31,587 bases of DNA from Halanaerobiaceae bacterium (GCA_003554685.1 PWHA01000324.1:1-31587); one strand, 5' to 3'; counted from the first letter of the stretch, positions 14,758 to 24,115 are shown. Notes: a model not told the origin generated them from the letters alone. Numbers and translations are program-made.

Positions 14758-15612
14758 TTAAATCTTTTCCTCCTGCCGCAGAGATTTTATCAGATCAACA
14801 TCAGGGTCATCATCTCTATCATCGAACCAGGGTGTTTCCAGAATCAGGGGTAGATTTTTAAATTCTTTTCTATTCACAATTTGATAAAAACCCTCCCGGC
14901 CAATTTTCCCTTCTCCTATATGGGCATGTTCATCCTTATTGCTGCCCAGCTCGTAGAGAGAATCATTGATATGAAGTATTTTAAGCTTATCCAGTCCGGG
15001 CCCTGCTTCCGCAAATTCAGCCAGCAATCTATCCAGTCCTTCCTTCCCGGTAAGATTGTATCCGGCAGAGTAACTGTGACAGGTGTCAAGACAGACACCC
15101 ACCCGTTCCGGCTCCTCCAGCTGCTTAATAATAGTGTTTAGTTCAGCAAAACTGGCTCCCAGCTGGGTTCCGGCTCCGGCAACATTTTCCAGCAGAAGCC
15201 AGGTGCTGCCCGGGATTTCAGCCAGCACCTCATTAATGCCGGCTGCTATTCTTTTAATTCCGCTCTCAATCCCGGAACCGGTATGGCTGCCGGGATGAAA
15301 TACCAGGAAATCAGCCCCAATTTTAACCGATCTCCTGTAGTCAGTTTTCAGGGCCTGAAGGGATTTTTTTCTCACTTCTTCCCCGGGGGAAGCAATATTA
15401 ATTAGATAGATGGCATGAACCACCACGGGATCAATATTAAGTTCATTTCGGCCAGTAATAAAGCTTTTTACCGTATCGAAATCCAGGTCTTTAGCCTTCC
15501 AGCTTCTGGGATTGCTGGCAAAGATCTGTACGGCATTGCAGCCGATTTCAACAGCCCTGTCCAGGGCTTTATCAATTCCACCTGCTATGGAAACATGCTT
15601 GCCCAGTCTCAT
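14758..15612 (-). CDS. nfo: Endonuclease IV (AP endonuclease)
   Basis: Zinc-dependent AP endonuclease of base excision repair. The 284-residue TIM barrel shows KHVSIAGGIDKALDRA at the start, QIFASNPRSWK, FHPGSHTG, LLLENVAGAGTQLG, VGVCLDTCHSYSAGYN, LHINDS and HAHIGEGKIG. These contain the His, Glu and Asp ligands of the three-zinc centre. I chose ATG 15612 (MRLGKHVSIAGG), which matches the usual family start and has AGGAAGTG in front. Longer in-frame starts up to 15666 are unlikely. It is coupled to the helicase gene that follows, with only one base between. Confidence 0.95.
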   Translation of the reverse strand: MRLGKHVSIAGGIDKALDRAVEIGCNAVQIFASNPRSWKAKDLDFDTVKSFITGRNELNIDPVVVHAIYLINIASPGEEVRKKSLQALKTDYRRSVKIGADFLVFHPGSHTGSGIESGIKRIAAGINEVLAEIPGSTWLLLENVAGAGTQLGASFAELNTIIKQLEEPERVGVCLDTCHSYSAGYNLTGKEGLDRLLAEFAEAGPGLDKLKILHINDSLYELGSNKDEHAHIGEGKIGREGFYQIVNRKEFKNLPLILETPWFDDRDDDPDVDLIKSLRQEEKI

Positions 15613-15757
15613 ATGTTCACTTCCTAGATTACGGGATATATTAATATGAAAAGCATAAACCAGCATTTCAGCCAGTTTATGCTTATAATCATTTCTAATC
15701 TAAAACCAAACCAATCCTGGAGAACAAATAGACGATCAGTTGTCTTTTTTATAATCT

Positions 15758-17881
15758 CTATTCTGTTTTTTGGGATTTTCCCTTTTTCTCCAGCTCTTTA
15801 ATGGCCTTAATTCGGGAAAGATTGAGCCTGTCCTGATTATCAATTTCAATCAGTTTAACCGCGACCTTATCTCCCACACTGACAATGTCTTCAACCTTGT
15901 CAACATGATAATCAGCCAGTTCTGAGATGTGAATCAGGCCTTCTTTACCCGGTACAATTTCAGCAAAGGCGCCGAAATTCATAATTTTCTTGACCGTAGC
16001 ATTGTAAATTTCGCCTACTTCGACATCCTTGGTCAGCTCTTCTATCATTTCCCGGGCTCTTTCTCCCCCTTCCTGATCATCGGAGAGAATATAAATGGTG
16101 CCATCATCTTCAATATCTATCTGGGCTCCGGTTTCATCAATGATTTTGTTAATCATCTTACCACCCGGGCCGATAACATACCTGATTTTATCGGTATCTA
16201 TCTTCATGGTTTGCATGGAAGGAGCGTTGGGAGAAAGTTCGGGACGGGGTTCAGCAATAGCTTTGCTCATTTCCTGAAGTATATGCAGCCTGCCCTTACG
16301 GGCCTGCTCCAGGGCTCTGGCCATTATTTTTTTAGATATACCGCTGACCTTAATATCCATCTGGAGGGCAGTTATACCATCCTCTGTTCCGGCCACCTTG
16401 AAATCCATGTCACCATTATGATCTTCAATTCCCTGAATGTCAGAAAGGATGGCAATTTTATCCTGCTCCTTTATCAGGCCCATGGCAATGCCAGCCACCG
16501 GCTTCTGAATGGGGACTCCTCCATCCATTAAGGCCAGACTGCTGCCGCAGATGCTGGCCTGAGATGTTGAACCATTGGATTCCAGAATTTCAGAAACCAG
16601 TCTGATGGTATAGGGGAATTCTTCTTCAGGGGGAAGCACCTGCCTGAGAGCCCTTTCTCCCAAGTGGCCATGGCCAATCTCCCGACGACCGGGTCCCCGC
16701 AGCGGCCAGGTTTCCCCGACACTGTAGGGAGTAAAATTATAATGATGCATGAAGGATTTCTTTTCATCTTCACCCAGGCCGAAGAGCGTCTGCTCGTCGC
16801 TGGTGGCACCCAGAGTTAGAATGGTTATAGTCTGGGTTTCTCCCCTGGTAAAGAGCCCGGAACCATGAACCCTGGGAATTGAGGCAACCTCACAGGAAAT
16901 ATCTCTAATTTCATCTGTTTTCCGCCCGTCAGGACGGCGGTTATTTTCAACAATTTCTGACCTGATAATATCTTTACTGACGCTGTCAATTTCCTTTTTC
17001 AGCAGTCCTGATAGTTCCTGAAATTCATCTTCAGGAAGTTCTGTCTCGAGTTCGGCCATTATTTCTTGTTTTACCAGGTCCATGGCCTCTTCCCTGGCCA
17101 GTTTTTCCTTAACAAATACAGCTTCCTGCATGCTGTCATAACATTTATCTTTGACCAGTTTTTTCTTATTCTGAGGAAGCTCTTCGGGAGTGTACTCCAT
17201 CTTCTCAAGTCCAATTTCTTCTCGCATACCTTCCTGAAGCTCAACAAGTTCCTTAATTTTCTCGTGGGCAAGCTCAATGGCATCCAGCATGGTTTCCTCT
17301 GAAACCTGATCAGCGCCTGCCTCTACCATCAAGACGGCATCTTTTGTTCCGGCTATCATCAAATCCAGCCGGGATTCTTCACAGTCTTCTTCTGAGGGAT
17401 TAATTACCAGCTCATCATCGACCAGGCCAACTTTAACTCCGGCAATTGGACCGTCAAAGGGAATATCGGAAATAGTTAGAGCAGCAGAGGCTCCGTTCAT
17501 GGCCACCATTTCGGGATCGCAGTCATCATCAACCGATAATACCGTGGCAATAACTTGAATGTCATGACGAAAGCCCTCAGGAAAGAGAGGTCTCAGGGGA
17601 CGATCGATCAGGCGGGCAAAAAGTGTTGCCCGGTCCCGGGGACGGCCTTCCCTCCTTGTTACGCTGCCTGGTATTTTACCGATGGCATATACTCTTTCTT
17701 CATAATTGACCATCAGGGGAAGAAAATCAACGCCTTCCCTGGGATCTGACATGGTGGCGGTTACCAGAATTGTTGTATCTCCATATTTTGCCAGAACCGA
17801 TCCATTTGCCTGTCTGGCTAGTTTTCCTGTTTCCAGCCTTAACTCCCGGCCATTAATTTCTTTAGTCCAGATTTTTTCCAT
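15758..17881 (-). CDS. pnp: Polyribonucleotide nucleotidyltransferase (PNPase)
   Basis: Phosphorolytic 3'-5' exoribonuclease and RNA degradosome component. The 707 residues show two RNase PH cores: the first starts with ANGSVLAKYGDTTILVTATM, the second has RRPDGRKTDEIRDISCE and GTSDEQ-like and GHGHLGERAL blocks. An all-helical linker lies between them, a KH domain (YVIGPGGKMINKIIDETGAQ) follows, and a C-terminal S1 domain (GAFAEIVPGKEGLIHISELA). All domains are present and the length is normal. ATG 17881 is preceded by AGGAGG. rpsO lies 141 bases upstream, the classic rpsO-pnp pairing, with a hairpin in the gap. A clear terminator after pnp is not visible, so transcription may continue toward nfo. 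Confidence 0.97.
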   Translation of the reverse strand: MEKIWTKEINGRELRLETGKLARQANGSVLAKYGDTTILVTATMSDPREGVDFLPLMVNYEERVYAIGKIPGSVTRREGRPRDRATLFARLIDRPLRPLFPEGFRHDIQVIATVLSVDDDCDPEMVAMNGASAALTISDIPFDGPIAGVKVGLVDDELVINPSEEDCEESRLDLMIAGTKDAVLMVEAGADQVSEETMLDAIELAHEKIKELVELQEGMREEIGLEKMEYTPEELPQNKKKLVKDKCYDSMQEAVFVKEKLAREEAMDLVKQEIMAELETELPEDEFQELSGLLKKEIDSVSKDIIRSEIVENNRRPDGRKTDEIRDISCEVASIPRVHGSGLFTRGETQTITILTLGATSDEQTLFGLGEDEKKSFMHHYNFTPYSVGETWPLRGPGRREIGHGHLGERALRQVLPPEEEFPYTIRLVSEILESNGSTSQASICGSSLALMDGGVPIQKPVAGIAMGLIKEQDKIAILSDIQGIEDHNGDMDFKVAGTEDGITALQMDIKVSGISKKIMARALEQARKGRLHILQEMSKAIAEPRPELSPNAPSMQTMKIDTDKIRYVIGPGGKMINKIIDETGAQIDIEDDGTIYILSDDQEGGERAREMIEELTKDVEVGEIYNATVKKIMNFGAFAEIVPGKEGLIHISELADYHVDKVEDIVSVGDKVAVKLIEIDNQDRLNLSRIKAIKELEKKGKSQKTE

Positions 17882-17984
17882 AAATCAACCTCCTAAATTC
17901 TAATAAATCTTCTGTTGCTGTTAAGCAAAATTTTTGCTGTCTGCCTGAGATATTTTAAAAAAAGTTCTGTAAATTTATAAAGAG

Positions 17985-18013
17985 AGGAGCGGGTCAATAT
18001 ATATCCCGCTCCT
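17985..18013 (-). other. Stem-loop between rpsO and pnp
   Basis: AGGAGCGGG (18005-18013 on minus) pairs perfectly with CCCGCTCCT (17985-17993), with an 11-base loop, starting 10 bases after the rpsO stop. The sequence after it on the minus strand (CTCTTTATAAATTT) has no clean T run. It may be a leaky terminator or an RNase processing and stability hairpin, as known in the E. coli rpsO-pnp interval. Confidence 0.6.
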
Positions 18014-18022
18014 GATGATATG

Positions 18023-18289
18023 CTAACCTCTAAGGCCAAGTCTATCGATCAGCTCTCTATATCTTTCCACATCGCTGTTTTTAAGATATTTAATCAGACT
18101 TTTGCGCTTTCCAACCATTTTTAAAAGACCGCGACGGGAATGATTATCTCCTTTATGTTTTTTCAGATGGTCGGTCAGTTCACCAATTCTGGCAGTTAGA
18201 ATGGCAATTTGAACCTCAGGTGAACCGGTATCATTTTCATCCCGCTGAAATTCTTCGATAATTTCCTGCTTTTTTTCCTGAGAAAGCAT
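18023..18289 (-). CDS. rpsO: 30S ribosomal protein S15
   Basis: Primary 16S rRNA-binding protein of the small subunit platform. The 88 residues are full length with the family pattern: DTGSPEVQIAILTARIGELT, HLKKHKGDNHSRRGLLKMVG and RKSLIKYLKNSDVERYRELI, ending GLRG. ATG 18289 has AGGAGG at good distance. ribF lies 94 bases upstream and pnp downstream. The short leader between ribF and rpsO could hold an S15 autoregulatory structure, as in other bacteria, but I could not define one convincingly. Confidence 0.98.
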   Translation of the reverse strand: MLSQEKKQEIIEEFQRDENDTGSPEVQIAILTARIGELTDHLKKHKGDNHSRRGLLKMVGKRKSLIKYLKNSDVERYRELIDRLGLRG

Positions 18290-18383
18290 CTAAAGCACCT
18301 CCTGTCAATTTAATTATCCTGCAGCCAGGACACCGCTGGAGGATGCGAATATCCGAGCCGAGGAAATCTTTACTCCTGTAATT

Positions 18384-19307
18384 TTAACATAAAACCTTTC
18401 TGGTGTAAAGAATATCCTGTTTAATTCTTTCAACCAGCTCTGCTTCAGTGTTAAATTTCTTTTCCGGTCGAATAAATTTAACAGGACTGAAAGTAATTTT
18501 TTCATCATAAATATCATTGTTCAGGTCTAAAATATAAATTTCAATACTGTAGTCTTTACTGGTAAAGGTAGGATTTTCCCCGAAATTAGCAGCGCCGGCA
18601 AATCTCCGGTCCTGATATCTGACAAAACCGGCATAGACACCGTTTTTAGGCATTACATAGTCGGTTTCTAAACATAAATTGGCGGTGGGAAAACCGAGAC
18701 TTTTCCCTTTCCCCTGCCCGTGGACAACCCTGCCCTGAATTTCATAAAATCTCCCCAGGAGATTCTGAACTTTTTCTACCTTACCCCGGGAAATCAGTTT
18801 TCTGATGCGGGTGCTGGATATTTTTTCTCCTCCATTTTTAACGGCGGGATGGATGGTTACTCCAAATCCGTACTTATTCCCCAGAGATTTAAGATCTCTT
18901 ACATCCCCGCTTCCGCCCCGGCCAAAACTAAAATCCTCTCCCACCACAATATGGGAGGTTTTGAGCCGGGAACAGAGAACTGTTTCTACAAAATCAGCGA
19001 AATCCTGCCTGGCAAATTCCCTGGTAAATTCCTGACAGAAAAAACAATCTATATTCATTCTTTCCAGTATTTCGATCTTTTGTTCCTGAGATATTATAAC
19101 ACCCTGATCCCTATCGGGCTGAAGAACCTGACGGGGATGGGGTTCAAAGGAAAGCAGACCTGAAACCAGTTTTTTTTCTCTTGCCAGAGAATTGGTTTTT
19201 TTTATAATCTTCTGATGTCCCAGATGGATACCATCGAAGGATCCAATAGCCAGAGCTGCAGGTGGTCCGTTGAATTCTTGAAATTGACTGCTGTAAATTA
19301 CATCCAT
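18384..19307 (-). CDS. ribF: Bifunctional riboflavin kinase / FAD synthetase
   Basis: Makes FMN from riboflavin and FAD from FMN. Residues about 1-185 form the nucleotidyltransferase-like FAD synthetase domain with AIGSFDGIHLGHQKII, GEDFSFGRGGSGD and ISSTRIRKLI. The C-terminal riboflavin kinase domain has GKGKSLGFPTANL and GAANFGENPTF. At 307 residues it is full length. ATG 19307 is preceded by GGAGG at 11 bases. It follows truB in the usual Firmicute order. The gene supplies cofactor for the flavoenzymes seen here, but that link is generic. Confidence 0.96.
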   Translation of the reverse strand: MDVIYSSQFQEFNGPPAALAIGSFDGIHLGHQKIIKKTNSLAREKKLVSGLLSFEPHPRQVLQPDRDQGVIISQEQKIEILERMNIDCFFCQEFTREFARQDFADFVETVLCSRLKTSHIVVGEDFSFGRGGSGDVRDLKSLGNKYGFGVTIHPAVKNGGEKISSTRIRKLISRGKVEKVQNLLGRFYEIQGRVVHGQGKGKSLGFPTANLCLETDYVMPKNGVYAGFVRYQDRRFAGAANFGENPTFTSKDYSIEIYILDLNNDIYDEKITFSPVKFIRPEKKFNTEAELVERIKQDILYTRKVLC

Positions 19308-19415
19308 TGCTTCTAAAACCTCCGGCAGAAACTTTTATCCTGAAAATGGAATACTTAATCCCCAAAGTGGATAGGAAAACTGAACCTGAAACTAAAATCC
19401 TGTAAATTATTATGC

Positions 19416-20339
19416 TCAATTTTGCTGGTAAAAAACTCTTTCCGGGTGCAGACATATTCTACCATCATCGTCTCTAACCACCCGGCTTACGGCAATAAAT
19501 TCCTCCTCAGGACCTTTAATAACAAATCTTTTATCCAGATCCGCCGCAGTTGGATTAAAATCAGCAAAGTTATGGGCATAGAGGCTGGCTCCATTAACAG
19601 CATATTTAAAGGCCTCCTGCCTGATCTTTAATTCCGGCAGATTGAGGGGAGATGATACAGGAAGCAGCATCACAGCCGCTGTGGAAGAATCGGCAGCGAT
19701 CCGGTGCAGAGGCTGACTTGTATCCAGGTGAAAGGGGCCGGACCTGGTTCGAATCAGAAAATTTAAGACTGCTCCACATCCCAGTTCTTCGCCAATATCC
19801 CGTATCAGCGAGCGGATATAGGTTCCCCGGGAGCATTCCAGCTGCAGGCGAATTCCGGGAGGATTAATGGCATAAATTTTCCGGGAATAAATTTCCACTT
19901 CTCTGGCTTCCCGGACAACTTCCTGACCTTCTCGGGCCAGCTGATAGAGGGGCTGGCCATTTTTTTTAACAGCTGAATACATCGGAGGAACCTGAGAAAT
20001 TTTGCCGGCAAAACCGGTGATAATCCTCTTTATTTCATCAGGAGAGATTTTCTGCCAGCTGTCATCCTGGGAGATAACCCTGCCTTCCCTGTCCAGAGTA
20101 TCTGTTCTAACTCCCAGTTCCATTTCAAAAACATACTGCTTTTTCTCCTCCGGCAGGAAAGGAATTATTTTGGTGCCCTTTCCCAGGCAGACCGGCAGCA
20201 CACCAACTGCCAGAGGGTCCAGGGTACCGGTATGGCCAATCTTTTTCTGATCCAGAATTTTTCTCAGCTGCTGCACTACCTGAAAGGAAGTTAAACCAGG
20301 AGGTTTTAGAATATTTAAAATACCATTAAGCTCAGACAT
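19416..20339 (-). CDS. truB: tRNA pseudouridine(55) synthase
   Basis: Modifies U55 in the T-loop of tRNAs. The 307-residue protein opens with GILNILKPPGLTSFQVV and has HTGTLDPLAVGVLPVCLG, with the catalytic Asp41. PPMYSAVKKNGQPLYQLAREG and CSRGTYIRSLIRDIGEELG follow. The C-terminal 60 residues are consistent with a PUA-like domain. The ATG overlaps the end of nrnA by eight bases, so translation is coupled. Confidence 0.97.
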   Translation of the reverse strand: MSELNGILNILKPPGLTSFQVVQQLRKILDQKKIGHTGTLDPLAVGVLPVCLGKGTKIIPFLPEEKKQYVFEMELGVRTDTLDREGRVISQDDSWQKISPDEIKRIITGFAGKISQVPPMYSAVKKNGQPLYQLAREGQEVVREAREVEIYSRKIYAINPPGIRLQLECSRGTYIRSLIRDIGEELGCGAVLNFLIRTRSGPFHLDTSQPLHRIAADSSTAAVMLLPVSSPLNLPELKIRQEAFKYAVNGASLYAHNFADFNPTAADLDKRFVIKGPEEEFIAVSRVVRDDDGRICLHPERVFYQQN

Positions 20340-21312
20340 GTTTTTTTACCTCATTTATTACCCGGTCAATTACTCTGTCAAGTTCACCGCTAACTTTACA
20401 GCCTGCTGCCCGGGGATGACCTCCTCCCCCAAATCTGGCAGCAATGTCATTTACTCTGAGATAGTAGTTGGAACGAAAACTAACCTTTATGCAATCATCT
20501 TCTTCACTGAAAAAAATTCCCACTTCGACTCCGGATATATTGCGGGCAAAATTCACAAATCCCTCATTATCACGAGAGGTTGTTCCGGTAATTCGGTAAT
20601 CTTCTCTATCGAGATAGAAATAGGCTATCCTGTCCTGACCGGAAACTTCAATCCGGCTTAACCCTCGCCCCAGCAATCTCATGGCTTCCGGCTTATTTTG
20701 ACCGTAGAGGGATCTGTTGATTTTATGTATGTCCGCGCCCAGTTCCATCAGTTCCTGAACAACTTTGAGCACCCGGGAACCGGTATTGCTGTAGCGAAAA
20801 AACCCTGTATCAGAGAGGATTGCCAGGGCCAGAGCCCGGGCAGCATTCTGATTAATTTTCCAGTTCAAGCTGACAGCCAGGTCAAATATTATCATGCCGG
20901 CAGCTGCAGATTCCGGCCTGACATAATTAAGTTCTCCAAAAAAATCATTATCTTCATGATGGTCTATATTTAAAACAGTCCGGCTGTCAAGTAAATCAGC
21001 AGCGGGACCAAGGCGGTCCTGCCCGCTGCTGTCCAGAACAATAACCCTGTTAATATCCGGCAGATCCTCCGAGACCTTAACGATCTTTAGATCGTCCTGA
21101 ATTATTAGCTGAAACATTTCAGATACCGGCTGGTAAATTCCTATGACAGAATTTTTGCCCAGTTCCTGTAGGAGATAGGCCATACCGGCCAGAGAGCCAA
21201 TACAATCGCCATCGGCATCCTCGTGGCCGAGAAGTAAAAACTCATCCTCTGCGGTAATAAAATCAGATATCTCTGCTATTTCATTATTGACTCTGGTCTC
21301 CTGCATTTTCAC
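20332..21312 (-). CDS. nrnA: DHH/DHHA1 phosphoesterase, NrnA family (nanoRNase / pAp phosphatase)
   Basis: Degrades very short RNAs to mononucleotides and dephosphorylates pAp. The 326-residue product has the DHH motifs: HEDADGDCIGS (His30, Asp34, Asp36), VIVLDSSGQDRLG and the DHH block NIDHHEDNDFFG. The C-terminal DHHA1 signature is RFGGGGHPRAAGCKV. The start is taken as GTG 21312, which has AAGGAG six bases upstream; an ATG at 21306 is the alternative. It overlaps rbfA upstream by 29 bases and truB downstream, so it is embedded in the core operon. Confidence 0.93.
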   Translation of the reverse strand: MKMQETRVNNEIAEISDFITAEDEFLLLGHEDADGDCIGSLAGMAYLLQELGKNSVIGIYQPVSEMFQLIIQDDLKIVKVSEDLPDINRVIVLDSSGQDRLGPAADLLDSRTVLNIDHHEDNDFFGELNYVRPESAAAGMIIFDLAVSLNWKINQNAARALALAILSDTGFFRYSNTGSRVLKVVQELMELGADIHKINRSLYGQNKPEAMRLLGRGLSRIEVSGQDRIAYFYLDREDYRITGTTSRDNEGFVNFARNISGVEVGIFFSEEDDCIKVSFRSNYYLRVNDIAARFGGGGHPRAAGCKVSGELDRVIDRVINEVKKHV

Positions 21313-21694
21313 TATCTGCTCCTTCAGCTGTCCGGTTATTTTCCCTTTTTTCTTCAGCCCGAACTTCTTTAATTAACTGGGTAATGTGGATGCCATGTTC
21401 AATGGAATCGTCATAGCGAAATATAATTTCGGGAGTGTGGTATACAGTAATTCTTTCTCCCACCAGTTTTCTGATAAAACCGGTGGCCTGTTCCAGGCCT
21501 GCCATGGTTTTCTGACGTTCTTCATCACTGCCAATAACACTGACAAAAACCTTGGCATGTCTTAAATCACCACTTACCTCAACATCTGTCAGGGAGACAA
21601 ATCCTATCCTGGGGTCCTTTACCTCCCGCAAAATTATATCACTGATCTCTTCTTTGAGAAGCTCGGCGAGCCTTCTGCTTCTATTATTGGACAT
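21284..21694 (-). CDS. rbfA: Ribosome-binding factor A
   Basis: Late 30S maturation factor with a KH-like fold. The 136 residues start MSNNRSRRLAELLKEEISDI and contain VKDPRIGFVSLTDVEVSGDL, HAKVFVSVIG and the C-terminal PEIIFRYDDSIEHGIHI, all diagnostic. A charged tail of about 25 residues (EEKRENNRTAEGADSENAGD) extends beyond the core. ATG 21694 is chosen because AGAGGTG (21701-21707) then acts as ribosome binding site. The in-frame GTG at 21703 lies within that site. infB lies 30 bases upstream, and nrnA overlaps the end. Confidence 0.96.
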   Translation of the reverse strand: MSNNRSRRLAELLKEEISDIILREVKDPRIGFVSLTDVEVSGDLRHAKVFVSVIGSDEERQKTMAGLEQATGFIRKLVGERITVYHTPEIIFRYDDSIEHGIHITQLIKEVRAEEKRENNRTAEGADSENAGDQSQ

Positions 21695-21724
21695 TATTAT
21701 CACCTCTAATCCGGGTGATTAAGT

Positions 21725-23797
21725 TTAAAGACTTCTCTTAATCTCCTTGAAATCGTAGGTTTCCAGTATATCTCCTGTTTTGATATCGTTGTAATTTTCA
21801 ATGCCAATCCCGCATTCATAACCTTCTTTTACTTCTCGAGCATCATTTTCAAAACGCTTTAGAGAACCAATTTCGCCTTCATGCTGCACAACACCATTGC
21901 GAATTACCCTGATTTTATGGTTTCTGTTAATAACACCATCTCTAACATAAACCCCGGCAACAATACCTACATCGGGGACTTTAAATAGTTCTCTAACTTC
22001 AGCATGGCCTTTAACCACTTCCTTTAATTCCGGATCCAGCAGTCCGGCCATGGCATCTTTAATATCCTCCAGAGCTTTATAGATAATTCTATAGGTGCGG
22101 ATGTCAACACCCTCTTTTTCCGCCAGCTGCTGGGCATTGAGGCCCGGACGGACGTTGAAACCAATAATTATTGCCTGGGAAGCACTGGCCAGGTTAACAT
22201 CGGTTTCATTGATGGAGCCGACACCGGTGTGAATTATATTAACTGCCACTTCATCGGTGCTGAGTCTTAAAAGTGATTCCCTTAAGGCTTCAATTGAGCC
22301 CTGAACATCAGCTTTTATGATAATATTAAGCTCTTTAACTTCGCCTTCCTGAACCCTTTCATAAAAGTCCTCCAGGCTGACCGTGCTTTCTGACTGCAGT
22401 CGGGCTGCGTGCTGTTCTTCCTTGCGTTCCGCTGAAATATCCCTGGCCCTTCTATCATCCTCCAGAACCTGAAGCAGGTCACCTGCCGCCGGAACATCGG
22501 AGAAGCCCAGAACTTCAACAGGAGTAGCCGGTCCTGCGTTTTCGATTCTCTGACCGTGTTCATCTATCAAAGCCTTAACCCGGCCGCAGCTAGCGCCAGC
22601 CAGAATGGCATCTCCAATCTCGAGGGTTCCATTTTTAATCAGGGCGGTGGCCACCGGTCCGCGGCCCTTGTCAAGTTCAGCCTCAATAATAACACCCTCT
22701 GCCGGTCGATTGGGATTGGCCATAATTTCTTCCATTTCAGCCACCAGCAGCACCATTTCCAGCAGTTCATCAATGTTTTCTCCCTGTAGGGCCGAAATCT
22801 CCACACAGATGGTGTTGCCACCCCATTCTTCGGGAACCATACCGTGTTCGGTTAATTCCTGCTTGACCCTGTCGGGCTGAGCATTGGGCTTATCTATTTT
22901 ATTGATGGCAACCAGCAGGGGAATTTCAGCAGCCTGAGCATGATTGATAGCCTCCACAGTCTGGGGCATGATACCATCATCAGCTGCTACCACCAGAATG
23001 GCAATATCAGTTATCTGAGCCCCTCGGGCTCGCATGGCAGTAAAGGCTTCATGACCGGGGGTATCAATGAAGGTTATTTTTTTGCCATTGGCAGAAACCT
23101 GATAGGCTCCAATATGCTGGGTAATACCACCGGCTTCGGTTTCGGTTACTCTGGTCTGACGAATAACATCCAGCAGGGTAGTTTTTCCGTGATCCACATG
23201 CCCCATTACCGTCACAATAGGCGGCCTGAGCCGATAATCAGCCGCATCATCTTCAAAATCAGTTTTTACCCGCTGGGTACTGCAGACTTCCATTTCTTGT
23301 TCCTCAGCACTGGAAATCTTAACTGAAAGATTCATTTGATCAATTAAACTGTTAACAGTATCTTCATCCAGAGAATAATTGATATTTCCCATAATTCCCA
23401 GACTCATCAGTTCCTTTAACATGCTGTTGGCAGCAACTCCTGCTTTTTCTGCCAGTTCTTTAACAGAAAGCGGGGGAAATACTGATTCTCTTTCATCTTT
23501 TTCTACTGTGTCTGCTGTTTCCTCTGCAGTTTTGGTTTCAACAGTTACCCGGGATTCAGTTTCTTCCTCTGTTACAGCCTTTTCTTCTGCAACCAGTTCC
23601 TCTTCACTTTTTTCAACAGCTTCTTCAATCACTTCTGCGGAATCATCATACATACCTCGCACCAATTCCGCTGTTTCATCTTCAATTGTGCTCATATGAC
23701 TGGTAACATCTATATCCAAATCCTGCAAAATATCTACCAGTTCAGTGCTGGCTATATCCAGTTCCCTTGCTAGCTTATAAACTCTAATTTTGCCCAT
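21725..23797 (-). CDS. infB: Translation initiation factor IF-2
   Basis: GTPase that brings initiator tRNA to the 30S subunit. The 690-residue protein begins with the IF2N helical domain (GKIRVYKLARELDIASTELV), then an acidic linker (about residues 55-107, rich in Glu), a second IF2N-like domain (SVKELAEKAGVAANSMLKEL), the G domain with GHVDHGKTTLLD (199-210), DTPGHEAF and NKID, and the C-terminal beta-barrel domains. It is short for IF-2 because the linker is reduced. ATG 23797 has GGAGG upstream. The Glu-rich linker fits a salt-adapted proteome. It lies 26 bases after ylxR, with no L7Ae-like gene in between. Confidence 0.98.
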   Translation of the reverse strand: MGKIRVYKLARELDIASTELVDILQDLDIDVTSHMSTIEDETAELVRGMYDDSAEVIEEAVEKSEEELVAEEKAVTEEETESRVTVETKTAEETADTVEKDERESVFPPLSVKELAEKAGVAANSMLKELMSLGIMGNINYSLDEDTVNSLIDQMNLSVKISSAEEQEMEVCSTQRVKTDFEDDAADYRLRPPIVTVMGHVDHGKTTLLDVIRQTRVTETEAGGITQHIGAYQVSANGKKITFIDTPGHEAFTAMRARGAQITDIAILVVAADDGIMPQTVEAINHAQAAEIPLLVAINKIDKPNAQPDRVKQELTEHGMVPEEWGGNTICVEISALQGENIDELLEMVLLVAEMEEIMANPNRPAEGVIIEAELDKGRGPVATALIKNGTLEIGDAILAGASCGRVKALIDEHGQRIENAGPATPVEVLGFSDVPAAGDLLQVLEDDRRARDISAERKEEQHAARLQSESTVSLEDFYERVQEGEVKELNIIIKADVQGSIEALRESLLRLSTDEVAVNIIHTGVGSINETDVNLASASQAIIIGFNVRPGLNAQQLAEKEGVDIRTYRIIYKALEDIKDAMAGLLDPELKEVVKGHAEVRELFKVPDVGIVAGVYVRDGVINRNHKIRVIRNGVVQHEGEIGSLKRFENDAREVKEGYECGIGIENYNDIKTGDILETYDFKEIKRSL

Positions 23798-23823
23798 ATA
23801 CTAAACACCTCCAGAATTACTGA

Positions 23824-24084
23824 TCAACCATGATTTATCTCCTCCAGCAGTTGATTAAAGAGCTCCTCTGTTATTTCAATGTGAAGCTCCTCGCTCAGCT
23901 GGTTATCTTTGCGGGCTGCCTGAAAACAGCTGACCTGGGGGCAGATGTAAACATCTCTTCCCGATAACCTTCCTCCCGGATCTACCTTGAGTTCCCCCTT
24001 ATTATTGACTATCCTCATTAACTCAATTTCTTCCCTCCGCTCACCACAACCAAGACATTGTTTAAGTCTGTCAACTCCTGGCAA
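23824..24084 (-). CDS. ylxR: YlxR family RNA-binding protein (DUF448)
   Basis: An 86-residue protein with QCLGCGERREEIELMRIV, DPGGRLSGRDVYICPQVSCF and a C-terminal helix. This is the YlxR pattern of a CxxC pair at the start and two further Cys in the middle. In other Firmicutes this family binds RNA and has been linked to RNase P activity. The start is a TTG at 24084: AAAGGAGGG lies just upstream with 7-base spacing and the upstream nusA gene ends 31 bases earlier. A longer reading to 24156 would overlap nusA and lacks family similarity. The YlxQ/L7Ae gene that usually follows is missing. Confidence 0.92.
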   Translation of the reverse strand: MPGVDRLKQCLGCGERREEIELMRIVNNKGELKVDPGGRLSGRDVYICPQVSCFQAARKDNQLSEELHIEITEELFNQLLEEINHG

Positions 24085-24115
24085 GTTATACCCTCCTTTA
24101 ATTTTAGTTGCCAGT

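Noticed and set aside
15730..15750. Six-base hairpin followed by six T on the plus strand between nfo and pnp
   Set aside because: It points in the plus direction, where no gene ends. The minus-strand reading has a mismatch and no T run, so it is not a pnp terminator.
15929..16531. 200-codon open frame on the plus strand
   Set aside because: It lies entirely opposite pnp, shows no recognisable domain and has no ribosome binding site.
18290..18383. S15 autoregulatory leader before rpsO
   Set aside because: Several short pairings are possible, but none is clearly better than chance by eye. Left as a possibility in the rpsO entry only.
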